64,000 nucleotides of DNA, from assembly GCA_037783545.1 (NCBI GenBank), contig JBBELK010000532.1:186001-250000 (forward strand). Reading direction: 5' to 3'. Shown here in pieces: positions 10,447 through 24,323 of the stretch (its first letter is position 1; the number at the start of each line of letters is the position of its first letter). This stretch comes from Henricia sp. BOLD:AAB3569 (lineage: Eukaryota; Echinodermata; Asteroidea; Spinulosida; Echinasteridae). The notes under the pieces are model-generated. The model did not search any database, was not told the DNA's origin, and worked only from the letters and a program-made list of their open reading frames with translations. Made by a program: the position numbers and the translations under genes.

Positions 10447-13400
10447 ACTTGTCCTAAAAAATTGACAGACTTTCGCCGGGAAATGGCAGAGAAATTTCAA
10501 AGTTTAGGGAAAACTGGGTTGGGGCTTCCTGACTGCTCACGCAAACCGTGGCTGTCTGTACACACCTCTTTGGTGTACTCCTGAGTCGTGCGCATGCTCA
10601 GTCCTTCGGACTGTCGTTGACGCACCCCAGTTTGGCTCGGCAATTTGGTCAAAGTGTGGTCCAAACGTCGGAAAATTTGGAGGTCGAACAATTTTCCGAC
10701 GAACTTCAAATTTTGCATGCTCCAAACTCTCTATATTGCGCACTTGTCCTAAAAAAATTGACAGACTTTCGCCGGGAAATGGCAGAGAAGTTTAAAAGTT
10801 TAGGGACAACTGGGTTGGGGCTTCCTGACTGTTCACGCAAACCGTGGCTGTCTGTACACACCTCTTTGGTGTACTCCTGAGTCGTGCGCATGCTCAGTCA
10901 TTCGGACTGTCGTTGACGCACCTCAGTTTGGCTCGGCAATTTGGTCAAAGTGTGGTCCAAACGTCGGAAAATTTGGAGGTCGAAATATTTTCCGAAGAAC
11001 TTCAAATTTTGCATGCTCCAAAGTCTCTATATTGCACACTTGTTCTAAAAAATTGACAGACTTTCGTCGGGAAATGGCAGAGAAATTTCAAAGTTTAGGG
11101 AAAACTGGGTTGGGGCTTCCTGACTGCTCACGCAAACCGTGGCTGTCTGTACACACCTCTTTGGTGTACTCCTGAGTCGTGCGCATGCTCAGTCCTTCGG
11201 ACTGTTGTTGACGCACCCCAGTTTGGCTCGGCAATTTGGTCAAAGTGTGGTCCAAACGTCGGCAAATTTGGAGGTCGAACAATTTTCCGACGAACTTCAA
11301 ATTTTGCATGCTCCAAACTCTCTATATTGCGCACTTGTCCTAAAAAAATTGACAGACTTTCGCCGGGAAATGGCAGAGAAATTTAAACGTTTAGGGACAA
11401 CTGGGTTGGGGCTTCCTGACTGCTCACGCAAACCGTGGCTGTCTGTACACACCTCTTTGGTGTACTCCTGAGTCGTGCGCATGCTCAGTCCTTCGGACTG
11501 TCGTTGACGCACCTCAGTTTGGCTCGGCAATTTGGTCAAAGTGTGGTCCAAACGTCGGAAAATTTGGAGGTCGAAATATTTTCCGAAGAACTTCAAATTT
11601 TGCATGCTCCAAAGTCTCTATATTGCGCACTTGTCCTAAAAAATTGACAGACTTTCGCCGGGAAATGGCAGAGAAATTTCAAAGTTTAGGGAAAACTAGG
11701 TTGGGGCTTCCTGACTGCTCACGCAAACCGTGGCTGTCTGTACACACCTCTTTGGTGTACTCCTGAGTCGTGCGCATGCTGAGTCCTTCGGACTGTCGTT
11801 GACGCACCCCAGTTTGGCTCGGCAATTTGGTCAAAGTGTGGTCCAAACGTCGGAAAATTAGGAGGTCGAAAAATTTTCCGAGGAACTTCAAATTTTGCAT
11901 GCTCCAAACTCTCTATATTGCGCACTTGTCCTAAAAAATTGACAGACTTTCGCCGGGAAATGGCAGAGAAATTTCAAAGTTTAGGGAAAACTGGGTTGGG
12001 GCTTCCTGACTGCTCACGCAAACCGTGGCTGTCTGTACACACCTCTTTGGTGTACTCCTGAGTCGTGCGCATGCTCAGTCCTTCGGACTGTCGTTGACGC
12101 ACCCCAGTTTGGCTCGGCAATTTGGTCAAAGTGTGGTCCAAACGTCGGAAAATTTGGAGGTCGAACAATTTTCCGACGAACTTTAAATTTTGCATGCTCC
12201 AAAGTCTCTATATTGCGCACTTGTCCTAAAAAATTGACAGACTTTCGCCGGGAAATGGCAGAGAAATTTCAAAGTTTAGGGACAACTGGGTTGGGGCTTC
12301 CTGACTGCTCACGCAAACCGTGGCTGTCTGTACACACCTCTTTGGTGTACTCCTGAGTCGTGCGCATGCTCAGTCCTTCGGACTGTCGTTGACGCACCTC
12401 AGTTTGGCTCGGCAATTTGGTCAAAGTGTGGTCCAAACGTCGGAAAATTTGGAGGTCGAAATATTTTCCGAAGAACTTCAAATTTTGCATGCTCCAAAGT
12501 CTCTATATTGCGCACTTGTCCTAAAAAATTGACAGACTTTCGCCGGGAAATGGCAGAGAAATTTCAAAGTTTAGGGAAAACTGGGTTGGGGCTTCCTGAC
12601 TGCTCACGCAAACCGTGGCTGTCTGTACACACCTCTTTGGTGTACTCCTGAGTCGTGCGCATGCTGAGTCCTTCGGACTGTCGTTGACGCACCCCAGTTT
12701 GGCTCGGCAATTTGGTCAAAGTGTGGTCCAAACGTCGGAAAATTTGGAGGTCGAAAAATTTTCCGACGAACTTCAAATTGTGCATGCTCCAAACTCTCTA
12801 TATTGCGCACTTGTCCTAAAAAATTGACAGACTTTCGCCGGGAAATGGCAGAGAAATTTCAAAGTTTAGGGAAAACTGGGTTGGGGCTTCCTGACTGCTC
12901 ACGCAAACCGTGGCTGTCTGTACACACCTCTTTGGTGTACTCCTGAGTCGTGCGCATGCTCAGTCCTTCGGACTGTCGTTGACGCACCCCAGTTTGGCTC
13001 GGCAATTTGGTCAAAGTGTGGTCCAAACGTCGGAAAATTTGGAGGTCGAACAATTTTCCGACGAACTTCAAATTTTGCATGCTCCAAACTCTCTATATTG
13101 CGCACTTGTCCTAAAAAAATTGACAGACTTTCGCCGGGAAATGGCAGAGAAGTTTAAAAGTTTAGGGACAACTGGGTTGGGGCTTCCTGACTGTTCACGC
13201 AAACCGTGGCTGTCTGTACACACCTCTTTGGTGTACTCCTGAGTCGTGCGCATGCTCAGTCATTCGGACTGTCGTTGACGCACCTCAGTTTGGCTCGGCA
13301 ATTTGGTCAAAGTGTGGTCCAAACGTCGGAAAATTTGGAGGTCGAAATATTTTCCGAAGAACTTCAAATTTTGCATGCTCCAAAGTCTCTATATTGCACA

Positions 13401-16400
13401 CTTGTTCTAAAAAATTGACAGACTTTCGTCGGGAAATGTCAGAGAAATTTCAAAGTTTAGGGAAAACTGGGTTGGGGCTTCCTGACTGCTCACGCAAACC
13501 GTGGCTGTCTGTACACACCTCTTTGGTGTACTCCTGAGTCGTGCGCATGCTCAGTCCTTCGGACTGTTGTTGACGCACCCCAGTTTGGCTCGGCAATTTG
13601 GTCAAAGTGTGGTCCAAACGTCGGCAAATTTGGAGGTCGAACAATTTTCCGACGAACTTCAAATTTTGCATGCTCCAAACTCTCTATATTGCGCACTTGT
13701 CCTAAAAAAATTGACAGACTTTCGCCGGGAAATGGCAGAGAAATTTAAAAGTTTAGGGACAACTGGGTTGGGGCTTCCTGACTGCTCACGCAAACCGTGG
13801 CTGTCTGTACACACCTCTTTGGTGTACTCCTGAGTCGTGCGCATGCTCAGTCCTTCGGACTGTCGTTGACGCACCTCAGTTTGGCTGGGCAATTTGGTCA
13901 AAGTGTGGTCCAAACGTCGGAAAATTTGGAGGTCGAAATATTTTCCGAAGAACTTCAAATTTTGCATGCTCCAAAGTCTCTATATTGCGCACTTGTCCTA
14001 AAAAATTGACAGACTTTCGCCGGGAAATGGCAGAGAAATTTCAAAGTTTAGGGAAAACTGGGTTGGGGCTTCCTGACTGCTCACGCAAACCGTGGCTGTC
14101 TGTACACACCTCTTTGGTGTACTCCTGAGTCGTGCGCATGCTGAGTCCTTCGGACTGTCGTTGACGCACCCCAGTTTGGCTCGGCAATTTGGTCAAAGTG
14201 TGGTCCAAACGTCGGAAAATTTGGAGGTCGAAAAATTTTCCGACGAACTTCAAATTTTGCATGCTCCAAACTCTCTATATTGCGCACTTGTCCTAAAAAA
14301 TTGACAGACTTTCGCCGGGAAATGGCAGAGAAATTTCAAAGTTTAGGGAAAACTGGGTTGGGGCTTCCTGACTGCTCACGCAAACCGTGGCTGTCTGTAC
14401 ACACCTCTTTGGTGTACTCCTGAGTCGTGCGCATGCTCAGTCCTTCGGACTGTCGTTGACGCACCCCAGTTTGGCTCGGCAATTTGGTCAAAGTGTGGTC
14501 CAAACGTCGGAAAATTTGGAGGTCGAACAATTTTCCGACGAACTTCAAATTTTGCATGCTCCAAACTCTCTATATTGCGCACTTGTCCTAAAAAAATTGA
14601 CAGACTTTCGCCGGGAAATGGCAGAGAAGTTTAAAAGTTTAGGGACAACTGGGTTGGGGCTTCCTGACTGTTCACGCAAACCGTGGCTGTCTGTACACAC
14701 CTCTTTGGTGTACTCCTGAGTCGTGCGCATGCTCAGTCATTCGGACTGTCGTTGACGCACCTCAGTTTGGCTCGGCAATTTGGTCAAAGTGTGGTCCAAA
14801 CGTCGGAAAATTTGGAGGTCGAAATATTTTCCGAAGAACTTCAAATTTTGCATGCTCCAAAGTCTCTATATTGCACACTTGTTCTAAAAAATTGACAGAC
14901 TTTCGTCGGGAAATGTCAGAGAAATTTCAAAGTTTAGGGAAAACTGGGTTGGGGCTTCCTGACTGCTCACGCAAACCGTGGCTGTCTGTACACACCTCTT
15001 TGGTGTACTCCTGAGTCGTGCGCATGCTCAGTCCTTCGGACTGTTGTTGACGCACCCCAGTTTGGCTCGGCAATTTGGTCAAAGTGTGGTCCAAACGTCG
15101 GCAAATTTGGAGGTCGAACAATTTTCCGACGAACTTCAAATTTTGCATGCTCCAAACTCTCTATATTGCGCACTTGTCCTAAAAAAATTGACAGACTTTC
15201 GCCGGGAAATGGCAGAGAAATTTAAAAGTTTAGGGACAACTGGGTTGGGGCTTCCTGACTGCTCACGCAAACCGTGGCTGTCTGTACACACCTCTTTGGT
15301 GTACTCCTGAGTCGTGCGCATGCTCAGTCCTTCGGACTGTCGTTGACGCACCTCAGTTTGGCTCGGCAATTTGGTCAAAGTGTGGTCCAAACGTCGGAAA
15401 ATTTGGAGGTCGAAATATTTTCCGAAGAACTTCAAATTTTGCATGCTCCAAAGTCTCTATATTGCGCACTTGTCCTAAAAAATTGACAGACTTTCGCCGG
15501 GAAATGGCAGAGAAATTTCAAAGTTTAGGGAAAACTAGGTTGGGGCTTCCTGACTGCTCACGCAAACCGTGGCTGTCTGTACACACCTCTTTGGTGTACT
15601 CCTGAGTCGTGCGCATGCTGAGTCCTTCGGACTGTCGTTGACGCACCCCAGTTTGGCTCGGCAATTTGGTCAAAGTGTGGTCCAAACGTCGGAAAATTTG
15701 GAGGTCGAAAAATTTTCCGACGAACTTCAAATTTTGCATGCTCCAAACTCTCTATATTGCGCACTTGTCCTAAAAAATTGACAGACTTTCGCCGGGAAAT
15801 GGCAGAGAAATTTCAAAGTTTAGGGAAAACTGGGTTGGGGCTTCCTGACTGCTCACGCAAACCGTGGCTGTCTGTACACACCTCTTTGGTGTACTCCTGA
15901 GTCGTGCGCATGCTCAGTCCTTCGGACTGTCGTTGACGCACCCCAGTTTGGCTCGGCAATTTGGTCAAAGTGTGGTCCAAACGTCGGAAAATTTGGAGGT
16001 CGAACAATTTTCCGACGAACTTTAAATTTTGCATGCTCCAAAGTCTCTATATTGCGCACTTGTCCTAAAAAATTGACAGACTTTCGCCGGGAAATGGCAG
16101 AGAAATTTCAAAGTTTAGGGAAAACTGGGTTGGGGCTTCCTGACTGCTCACGCAAACCGTGGCTGTCTGTACACACCTCTTTGGTGTACTCCTGAGTCGT
16201 GCGCATGCTCAGTCCTTCGGACTGTCGTTGACGCACCCCAGTTTGGCTCGGCAATTTGGTCAAAGTGTGGTCCAAACGTCGGAAAATTTGGAGGTCGAAC
16301 AATTTTCCGACGAACTTCAAATTTTGCATGCTCCAAACTCTCTATATTGCGCACTTGTCCTAAACAAATTGACAGACTTTCGCCGGGAAATGGCAGAGAA

Positions 16401-18716
16401 ATTTAAAAGTTTAGGGACAACTGGGTTGGGGCTTCCTGACTGCTCACGCAAACCGTGGCTGTCTGTACACACCTCTTTGGTGTACTCCTGAGTCGTGCGC
16501 ATGCTCAGTCCTTCGGACTGTTGTTGACGCACCCCAGTTTGGCTCGGCAATTTGGTCAAAGTGTGGTCCAAACGTCGGCAAATTTGGAGGTCGAACAATT
16601 TTCCGACGAACTTCAAATGTTGCATGCTCCAAACTCTCTATATTGCGCACTTGTCCTAAAAAAATTGACAGACTTTCGCCGGGAAATGGCAGAGAAATTT
16701 AAAAGTTTAGGGACAACTGGGTTGGGGCTTCCTGACTGCTCACGCAAACCGTGGCTGTCTGTACACACCTCTTTGGTGTACTCCTGAGTCGTGCGCATGC
16801 TCAGTCCTTCGGACTGTCGTTGACGCACCTCAGTTTGGCTCGGCAATTTGGTCAAAGTGTGGTCCAAACGTCGGAAAATTTGGAGGTCGAAATATTTGCC
16901 GAAGAACTTCAAATTTTGCATGCTCCAAAGTCTCTATATTGCGCACTTGTCCTAAAAAATTGACAGACTTTCGCCGGGAAATGGCAGAGAAATTTCAAAG
17001 TTTAGGGAAAACTAGGTTGGGGCTTCCTGACTGCTCACGCAAACCGTGGCTGTCTGTACACACCTCTTTGGTGTACTCCTGAGTCGTGCGCATGCTGAGT
17101 CCTTCGGACTGTCGTTGACGCACCCCAGTTTGGCTCGGCAATTTGGTCAAAGTGTGGTCCAAACGTCGGAAAATTTGGAGGTCGAAAAATTTTCCGACGA
17201 ACTTCAAATTTTGCATGCTCCAAACTCTCTATATTGCGCACTTGTCCTAAAAAATTGACAGACTTTCGCCGGGAAATGGCAGAGAAATTTCAAAGTTTAG
17301 GGAAAACTGGGTTGGGGCTTCCTGACTGCTCACGCAAACCGTGGCTGTCTGTACACACCTCTTTGGTGTACTCCTGAGTCGTGCGCATGCTCAGTCCTTC
17401 GGACTGTCGTTGACGCACCCCAGTTTGGCTCGGCAATTTGGTCAAAGTGTGGTCCAAACGTCGGAAAATTTGGAGGTCGAACAATTTTCCGACGAACTTC
17501 AAATTTTGCATGCTCCAAACTCTCTATATTGCGCACTTGTCCTAAACAAATTGACAGACTTTCGCCGGGAAATGGCAGAGAAATTTAAAAGTTTAGGGAC
17601 AACTGGGTTGGGGCTTCCTGACTGCTCACGCAAACCGTGGCTGTCTGTACACACCTCTTTGGTGTACTCCTGAGTCGTGCGCATGGTCAGTCCTTCGGAC
17701 TGTCGTTGACGCACCTCAGTTTGGCTCGGCAATTTGGTCAAAGTGTGGTCCAAACGTCGGAAAATTTGGAGGTCGAAATATTTTCCGAAGAACTTCAAAT
17801 TTTGCATGCTCCAAAGTCTCTATATTGCGCACTTGTCCTAAAAAATTGACAGACTTTCGCCGGGAAATGGCAGAGAAATTTCAAAGTTTAGGGAAAACTG
17901 GGTTGGGGCTTCCTGACTGCTCACGCAAACCGTGGCTGTCTGTACACACCTCTTTGGTGTACTCCTGAGTCGTGCGCATGCTGAGTCCTTCGGACTGTCG
18001 TTGACGCACCCCAGTTTGGCTCGGCAATTTGGTCAAAGTGTGGTCCAAACGTCGGAAAATTTGGAGGTCGAAAAATTTTCCGACGAACTTCAAATTTTGC
18101 ATGCTCCAAACTCTCTATATTGCGCACTTGTCCTAAAAAATTGACAGACTTTCGCCGGGAAATGGCAGAGAAATTTCAAAGTTTAGGGAAAACTGGGTTG
18201 GGGCTTCCTGACTGCTCACGCAAACCGTGGCTGTCTGTACACACCTCTTTGGTGTACTCCTGAGTCGTGCGCATGCTCAGTCCTTCGGACTGTCGTTGAC
18301 GCACCCCAGTTTGGCTCGGCAATTTGGTCAAAGTGTGGTCCAAACGTCGGAAAATTTGGAGGTCGAACAATTTTCCGACGAACTTCAAATTTTGCATGCT
18401 CCAAACTCTCTATATTGCGCACTTGTCCTAAAAAAATTGACAGACTTTCGCCGGGAAATGGCAGAGAAGTTTAAAAGTTTAGGGACAACTGGGTTGGGGC
18501 TTCCTGACTGCTCACGCAAACCGTGGCTGTCTGTACACACCTCTTTGGTGTACTCCTGAGTCGTGCGCATGCTCAGTCCTTCGGACTGTCGTTGACGCAC
18601 CCCAGTTTGGCTCGGCAATTTGGTCAAAGTGTGGTCCAAACGTCGGAAAATTTGGAGGTCGAACAATTTTCCGACGAACTTCAAATTTTGCATGCTCCAA
18701 ACTCTCTATATTGCGC
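10447..18716 (+). repeat. Five-unit higher-order repeat domain (a-b-c-b-c)
   Basis: The clearest copies are 12,514-13,990, 13,991-15,467 and 15,468-16,944, each 1,477 bp. The third has b-b-b-c after a instead of b-c-b-c. The first two share CGTCGGGAAATGTCAG in their fourth unit, and ACTGTTGTTGACG marks equivalent b units at about 11,203, 13,564, 15,041 and 16,518. Upstream, 10,447-11,628 matches 12,809-13,990 at a shift of 2,362 bp. Later copies lose units (a-b-c at 16,945, a-b-b-c at 17,831), so block length is not fixed. Confidence 0.8.
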
Positions 18717-20486
18717 ACTTGTCCTAAAAAAATTGACAGACTTTCGCCGGGAAATGGCAGAGAAATTTAAAAGTTTAGGGACAACTGGGTTGGGGCTTCC
18801 TGACTGCTCACGCAAACCGTGGCTGTCTGTACACACCTCTTTGGTGTACTCCTGAGTCGTGCGCATGCTCAGTCCTTCGGACTGTCGTTGACGCACCTCA
18901 GTTTGGCTCGGCAAGTTGGTCAAAGTGTGGTCCAAACGTCGGAAAATTTGGAGGACGAAATATTTTCCGAAGAACTTCAAATTTTGCATGCTCCAAAGTC
19001 TCTATATTGCGCACTTGTCCTAAACAATTGACAGACTTTCGCCGGGAAATGGCAGAGAAATTTCAAAGTTTAGGGAAAACTGGGTTGGGGCTTCCTGACT
19101 GCTCACGCAAACCGTGGCTGTCTGTACACACCTCTTTGGTGTACTCCTGAGTCGTGCGCATGCTCAGTCCTTCGGACTGTCGTTGACGCACCCCAGTTTG
19201 GCTCGGCAATTTGGTCAAAGTGTGGTCCAAACGTCGGAAAATTTGGAGGTCGAAAATTTTCCGACGATCTTCAAATTTTGCATGCTCCAAACTCTCTATA
19301 TTGCGCACTTGTCCTAAAAAATTGACAGACTTTCGCCGGGAAATGGCAGAGAAATTTCAAAGTTTAGGGAAAACTGGGTTGGGGCTTCCTGACTGCTCAC
19401 GCAAACCGTGGCTGTCTGTACACACCTCTTTGGTGTACTCCTGAGTCGTGCGCATGCTCAGTCCTTCGGACTGTCGTTGACGCACCTCAGTTTGGCTCGG
19501 CAATTTGGTCAAAGTGTGGTCCAAACGTCGGAAAATTTGGAGGTCGAACAATTTTCCGACGAACTTCAAATTTTGCATGCTCCAAACTCTCTATATTGCG
19601 CACTTGTCCTAAAAAAATTGACAGACTTTCGCCGGGAAATGGCAGAGAAATTTAAAAGTTTAGGGACAACTGGGTTGGGGCTTCCTGACTGCTCACGCAA
19701 ACCGTGGCTGTCTGTACACACCTCTTTGGTGTACTCCTGAGTCGTGCGCATGCTCAGTCCTTCGGACTGTCGTTGACGCACCTCAGTTTGGCTCGGCAAG
19801 TTGGTCAAAGTGTGGTCCAAACGTCGGAAAATTTGGAGGTCGAAATATTTTCCGAAGAACTTCAAATTTTGCATGCTCCAAAGTCTCTATATTGCGCACT
19901 TGTCCTAAACAATTGACAGACTTTCGCCGGGAAATGGCAGAGAAATTTCAAAGTTTAGGGAAAACTGGGTTGGGGCTTCCTGACTGCTCACGCAAACCGT
20001 GGCTGTCTGTACACACCTCTTTGGTGTACTCCTGAGTCGTGCGCATGCTCAGTCCTTCGGACTGTCGTTGACGCACCCCAGTTTGGCTCGGCAATTTGGT
20101 CAAAGTGTGGTCCAAACGTCGGAAAATTTGGAGGTCGAAAATTTTCCGACGATCTTCAAATTTTGCATGCTCCAAACTCTCTATATTGCGCACTTGTCCT
20201 AAAAAATTGACAGACTTTCGCCGGGAAATGGCAGAGAAATTTCAAAGTTTAGGGAAAACTGGGTTGGGGCTTCCTGACTGCTCACGCAAACCGTGGCTGT
20301 CTGTACACACCTCTTTGGTGTACTCCTGAGTCGTGCGCATGCTCAGTCCTTCGGACTGTCGTTGACGCACCTCAGTTTGGCTCGGCAATTTGGTCAAAGT
20401 GTGGTCCAAACGTCGGAAAATTTGGAGGTCGAACAATTTTCCGACGAACTTCAAATTTTGCATGCTCCAAACTCTCTATATTGCGC
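18717..20486 (+). repeat. Three-unit higher-order repeat, 2 x 885 bp
   Basis: Units 18,717-19,601 recur at 19,602-20,486. The order is a class c unit with GGCAAGTTGG, a 294-bp unit with CCGACGATC, then a class b unit with CACCTCAG. All three private markers occur in both copies. Confidence 0.85.
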
Positions 20487-23400
20487 ACTTGTCCTACAAA
20501 ATTGACAGACTTTCGCCGGGAAATGGCAGAGAAATTTCAAAGTTTAGGGAAAACTGGGTTGGGGCTTCCTGACTGCTCACGCAAACCGTGGCTGTCTGTA
20601 CACACCTCTTTGGTGTACTCCTGAGTCGTGCGCATGCTCAGTCCTTCGGACTGTCGTTGACGCACCCCAGTTTGGCTCGGCAATTTGGTCAAAGTGTGGT
20701 CCAAACGTCAGCAAATTTGGAGGTCGATCAATTTTCCGACGAACTTCAAATTTTGCATGCTCCAAACTCTCTATATTGCGCACTTGTCCTAAAAAAAATT
20801 GACAGACTTTCGCCGGGAAATGGCAGAGAAATTTAAAAGTTTAGGGACAACTGGGTTGGGGCTTCCTGACTGCTCACGCAAACCGTGGCTGTCTGTACAC
20901 ACCTCTTTGGTGTACTCCTGAGTCGTGCGCATGCTCAGTCCTTCGGACTGTCGTTGACGCACCTCAGTTTGGCTCGGCAATTTGGTCAAAGTGTGGTCCA
21001 AACGTCGGAAAATTTGGAGGTCGAAATATTTTCCGAAGAACTTCAAATTTTGCATGCTCCAAAGTCTCTATATTGCGCACTTGTCCTAAAAAATTGACAG
21101 ACTTTCGCCGGGAAATGGCAGAGAAATTTCAAAGTTTAGGGAAAACTGGGTTGGGGCTTCCTGACTGCTCACGCAAACCGTGGCTGTCTGTACACACCTC
21201 TTTGGTGTACTCCTGAGTCGTGCGCATGCTGAGTCCTTCGGACTGTCGTTGACGCACCCCAGTTTGGCTCGGCAATTTGGTCAAAGTGTGGTCCAAACGT
21301 CGGAAAATTTGGAGGTCGAAAAATTTTCCGACGAACTTCAAATTTTGCATGCTCCAAACTCTCTATATTGCGCACTTGTCCTAAAAAATTGACAGACTTT
21401 CGCCGGGAATTGGCAGAGAAATTTCAAAGTTTAGGGAAAACTGGGTTGGGGCTTCCTGACTGCTCACGCAAACCGTGGCTGTCTGTACACACCTCTTTGG
21501 TGTACTCCTGAGTCGTGCGCATGCTCAGTCCTTCGGACTGTCGTTGACGCACCCCAGTTTGGCTCGGCAATTTGGTCAAAGTGTGGTCCAAACGTCGGAA
21601 AATTTGGAGGTCGAAATATTTTCCGAAGAACTTCAAATTTTGCATGCTCCAAAGTCTCTATATTGCGCACTTGTCCTAAACAATTGACAGACTTTCGCCG
21701 GGAAATGGCAGAGAAATTTCAAAGTTTAGGGAAAACTGGGTTGGGGCTTCCTGACTGCTCACGCAAACCGTGGCTGTCTGTACACACCTCTTTGGTGTAC
21801 TCCTGAGTCGTGCGCATGCTCAGTCCTTCGGACTGTCGTTGACGCACCCCAGTTTGGCTCGGCAATTTGGTCAAAGTGTGGTCCAAACGTCGGAAAATTT
21901 GGAGGTCGAAAATTTTCCGACGATCTTCAAATTTTGCATGCTCCAAACTCTCTATATTGCGCACTTGTCCTAAAAAATTGACAGACTTTCGCCAGGAAAT
22001 GGCAGAGAAATTTCAAAGTTTAGGGAAAACTGGGTTGGGGCTTCCTGACTGCTCACGCAAACCGTGGCTGTCTGTACACACCTCTTTGGTGTACTCCTGA
22101 GTCGTGCGCATGCTCAGTCCTTCGGACTGTCGTTGACGCACCTCAGTTTGGCTCGGCAATTTGGTCAAAGTGTGGTCCAAACGTCGGAAAATTTGGAGGT
22201 CGAAATATTTTCCGAAGAACTTCAAATTTTGCATGCTCCAAAGTCTCTATATTGCGCACTTGTCCTAAAAAATTGACAGACTTTCGCCGGGAAATGGCAG
22301 AGAAATTTCAAAGTTTAGGGAAAACTGGGTTGGGGCTTCCTGACTGCTCACGCAAACCGTGGCTGTCTGTACACACCTCTTTGGTGTACTCCTGAGTCGT
22401 GCGCATGCTCAGTCCTTCGGACTGTCGTTGACGCACCCCAGTTTGGCTCGGCAATTTGGTCAAAGTGTGGTCCAAACGTCGGAAAATTTGGAGGTCGAAC
22501 AATTTTCCGACGAACTTCAAATTTTGCATGCTCCAAACTCTCTATATTGCGCACTTGTCCTAAAAAAATTGACAGACTTTCGCCGGGAAATGGCAGAGAA
22601 ATTTCAAAGTTTAGGGACAACTGGGTTGGGGCTTCCTGACTGCTCACGCAAACCGTGGCTGTCTGTACACACCTCTTTGGTGTACTCCTGAGTCGTGCGC
22701 ATGCTCAGTCCTTCGGACTGTCGTTGACGCACCTCAGTTTGGCTCGGCAATTTGGTCAAAGTGTGGTCCAAACGTCGGAAAATTTGGAGGTCGAACAATT
22801 TTCCGACGAACTTCAAATTTTGCATGCTCCAAACTCTCTATATTGCGCACTTGTCCTACAAAATTGACAGACTTTCGCCGGGAAATGGCAGAGAAATTTC
22901 AAAGTTTAGGGAAAACTGGGTTGGGGCTTCCTGACTGCTCACGCAAACCGTGGCTGTCTGTACACACCTCTTTGGTGTACTCCTGAGTCGTGCGCATGCT
23001 CAGTCCTTCGGACTGTCGTTGACGCACCCCAGTTTGGCTCGGCAATTTGGTCAAAGTGTGGTCCAAACGTCAGCAAATTTGGAGGTCGATCAATTTTCCG
23101 ACGAACTTCAAATTTTGCATGCTCCAAACTCTCTATATTGCGCACTTGTCCTAAAAAAATTGACAGACTTTCGCCGGGAAATGGCAGAGAAATTTAAAAG
23201 TTTAGGGACAACTGGGTTGGGGCTTCCTGACTGCTCACGCAAACCGTGGCTGTCTGTACACACCTCTTTGGTGTACTCCTGAGTCGTGCGCATGCTCAGT
23301 CCTTCGGACTGTCGTTGACGCACCTCAGTTTGGCTCGGCAATTTGGTCAAAGTGTGGTCCAAACGTCGGAAAATTTGGAGGTCGAAATATTTTCCGAAGA

Positions 23401-24323
23401 ACTTCAAATTTTGCATGCTCCAAAGTCTCTATATTGCGCACTTGTCCTAACAAATTGACAGACTTTCGCCGGGAAATGGCAGAGAAATTTCAAAGTTTAG
23501 GGAAAACTGGGTTGGGGCTTCCTGACTGCTCACGCAAACCGTGGCTGTCTGTACACACCTCTTTGGTGTACTCCTGAGTCGTGCGCATGCTGAGTCCTTC
23601 GGACTGTCGTTGACGCACCCCAGTTTGGCTCGGCAATTTGGTCAAAGTGTGGTCCAAACGTCGGAAAATTTGGAGGTCGAAAAATTTTCCGACGAACTTC
23701 AAATTTTGCATGCTCCAAACTCTCTATATTGCGCACTTGTCCTAAAACATTGACAGACTTTCGCCGGGAAATGGCAGAGAAATTTCAAAGTTTAGGGAAA
23801 ACTGGGTTGGGGCTTCCTGACTGCTCACGCAAACCGTGGCTGTCTGTACACACCTCTTTGGTGTACTCCTGAGTCGTGCGCATGCTCAGTCCTTCGGACT
23901 GTCGTTGACGCACCCCAGTTTGGCTCGGCAATTTGGTCAAAGTGTGGTCCAAACGTCGGAAAATTTGGAGGTCGAAATATTTTCCGAAGAACTTCAAATT
24001 TTGCATGCTCCAAAGTCTCTATATTGCGCACTTGTCCTAAACAATTGACAGACTTTCGCCGGGAAATGGCAGAGAAATTTCAAAGTTTAGGGAAAACTGG
24101 GTTGGGGCTTCCTGACTGCTCACGCAAACCGTGGCTGTCTGTACACACCTCTTTGGTGTACTCCTGAGTCGTGCGCATGCTCAGTCCTTCGGACTGTCGT
24201 TGACGCACCCCAGTTTGGCTCGGCAATTTGGTCAAAGTGTGGTCCAAACGTCGGAAAATTTGGAGGTCGAAAATTTTCCGACGATCTTCAAATTTTGCAT
24301 GCTCCAAACTCTCTATATTGCGC
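19013..24323 (+). repeat. 294-bp units with CCGACGATC (four copies)
   Basis: Four units lack one A (TCGAAAATTTTCC) and carry CCGACGATCTTC in place of CCGACGAACTTC. They lie at 19,013-19,306, 19,898-20,191, 21,669-21,962 and 24,030-24,323. The two changes always occur together, so the copies descend from one founder spread by block duplication at 885 bp and 2,361 bp shifts. The 13-bp dyad is preserved. Confidence 0.8.
20192..24323 (+). repeat. Eight-unit block duplication, 2,361-2,362 bp shift
   Basis: Sequence from 20,192 to 21,962 recurs at 22,553 to 24,323. Shared private variants are CCTACAAAATTG (about 20,493 and 22,856), CAGCAAATTT with GGTCGATCAA (20,722 and 23,084), and the class-c-like unit that has CACCCCAG instead of CACCTCAG. 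One copy has eight A residues and the other seven in the A-run of the following c unit, which accounts for the 1-bp difference in shift. Confidence 0.85.
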
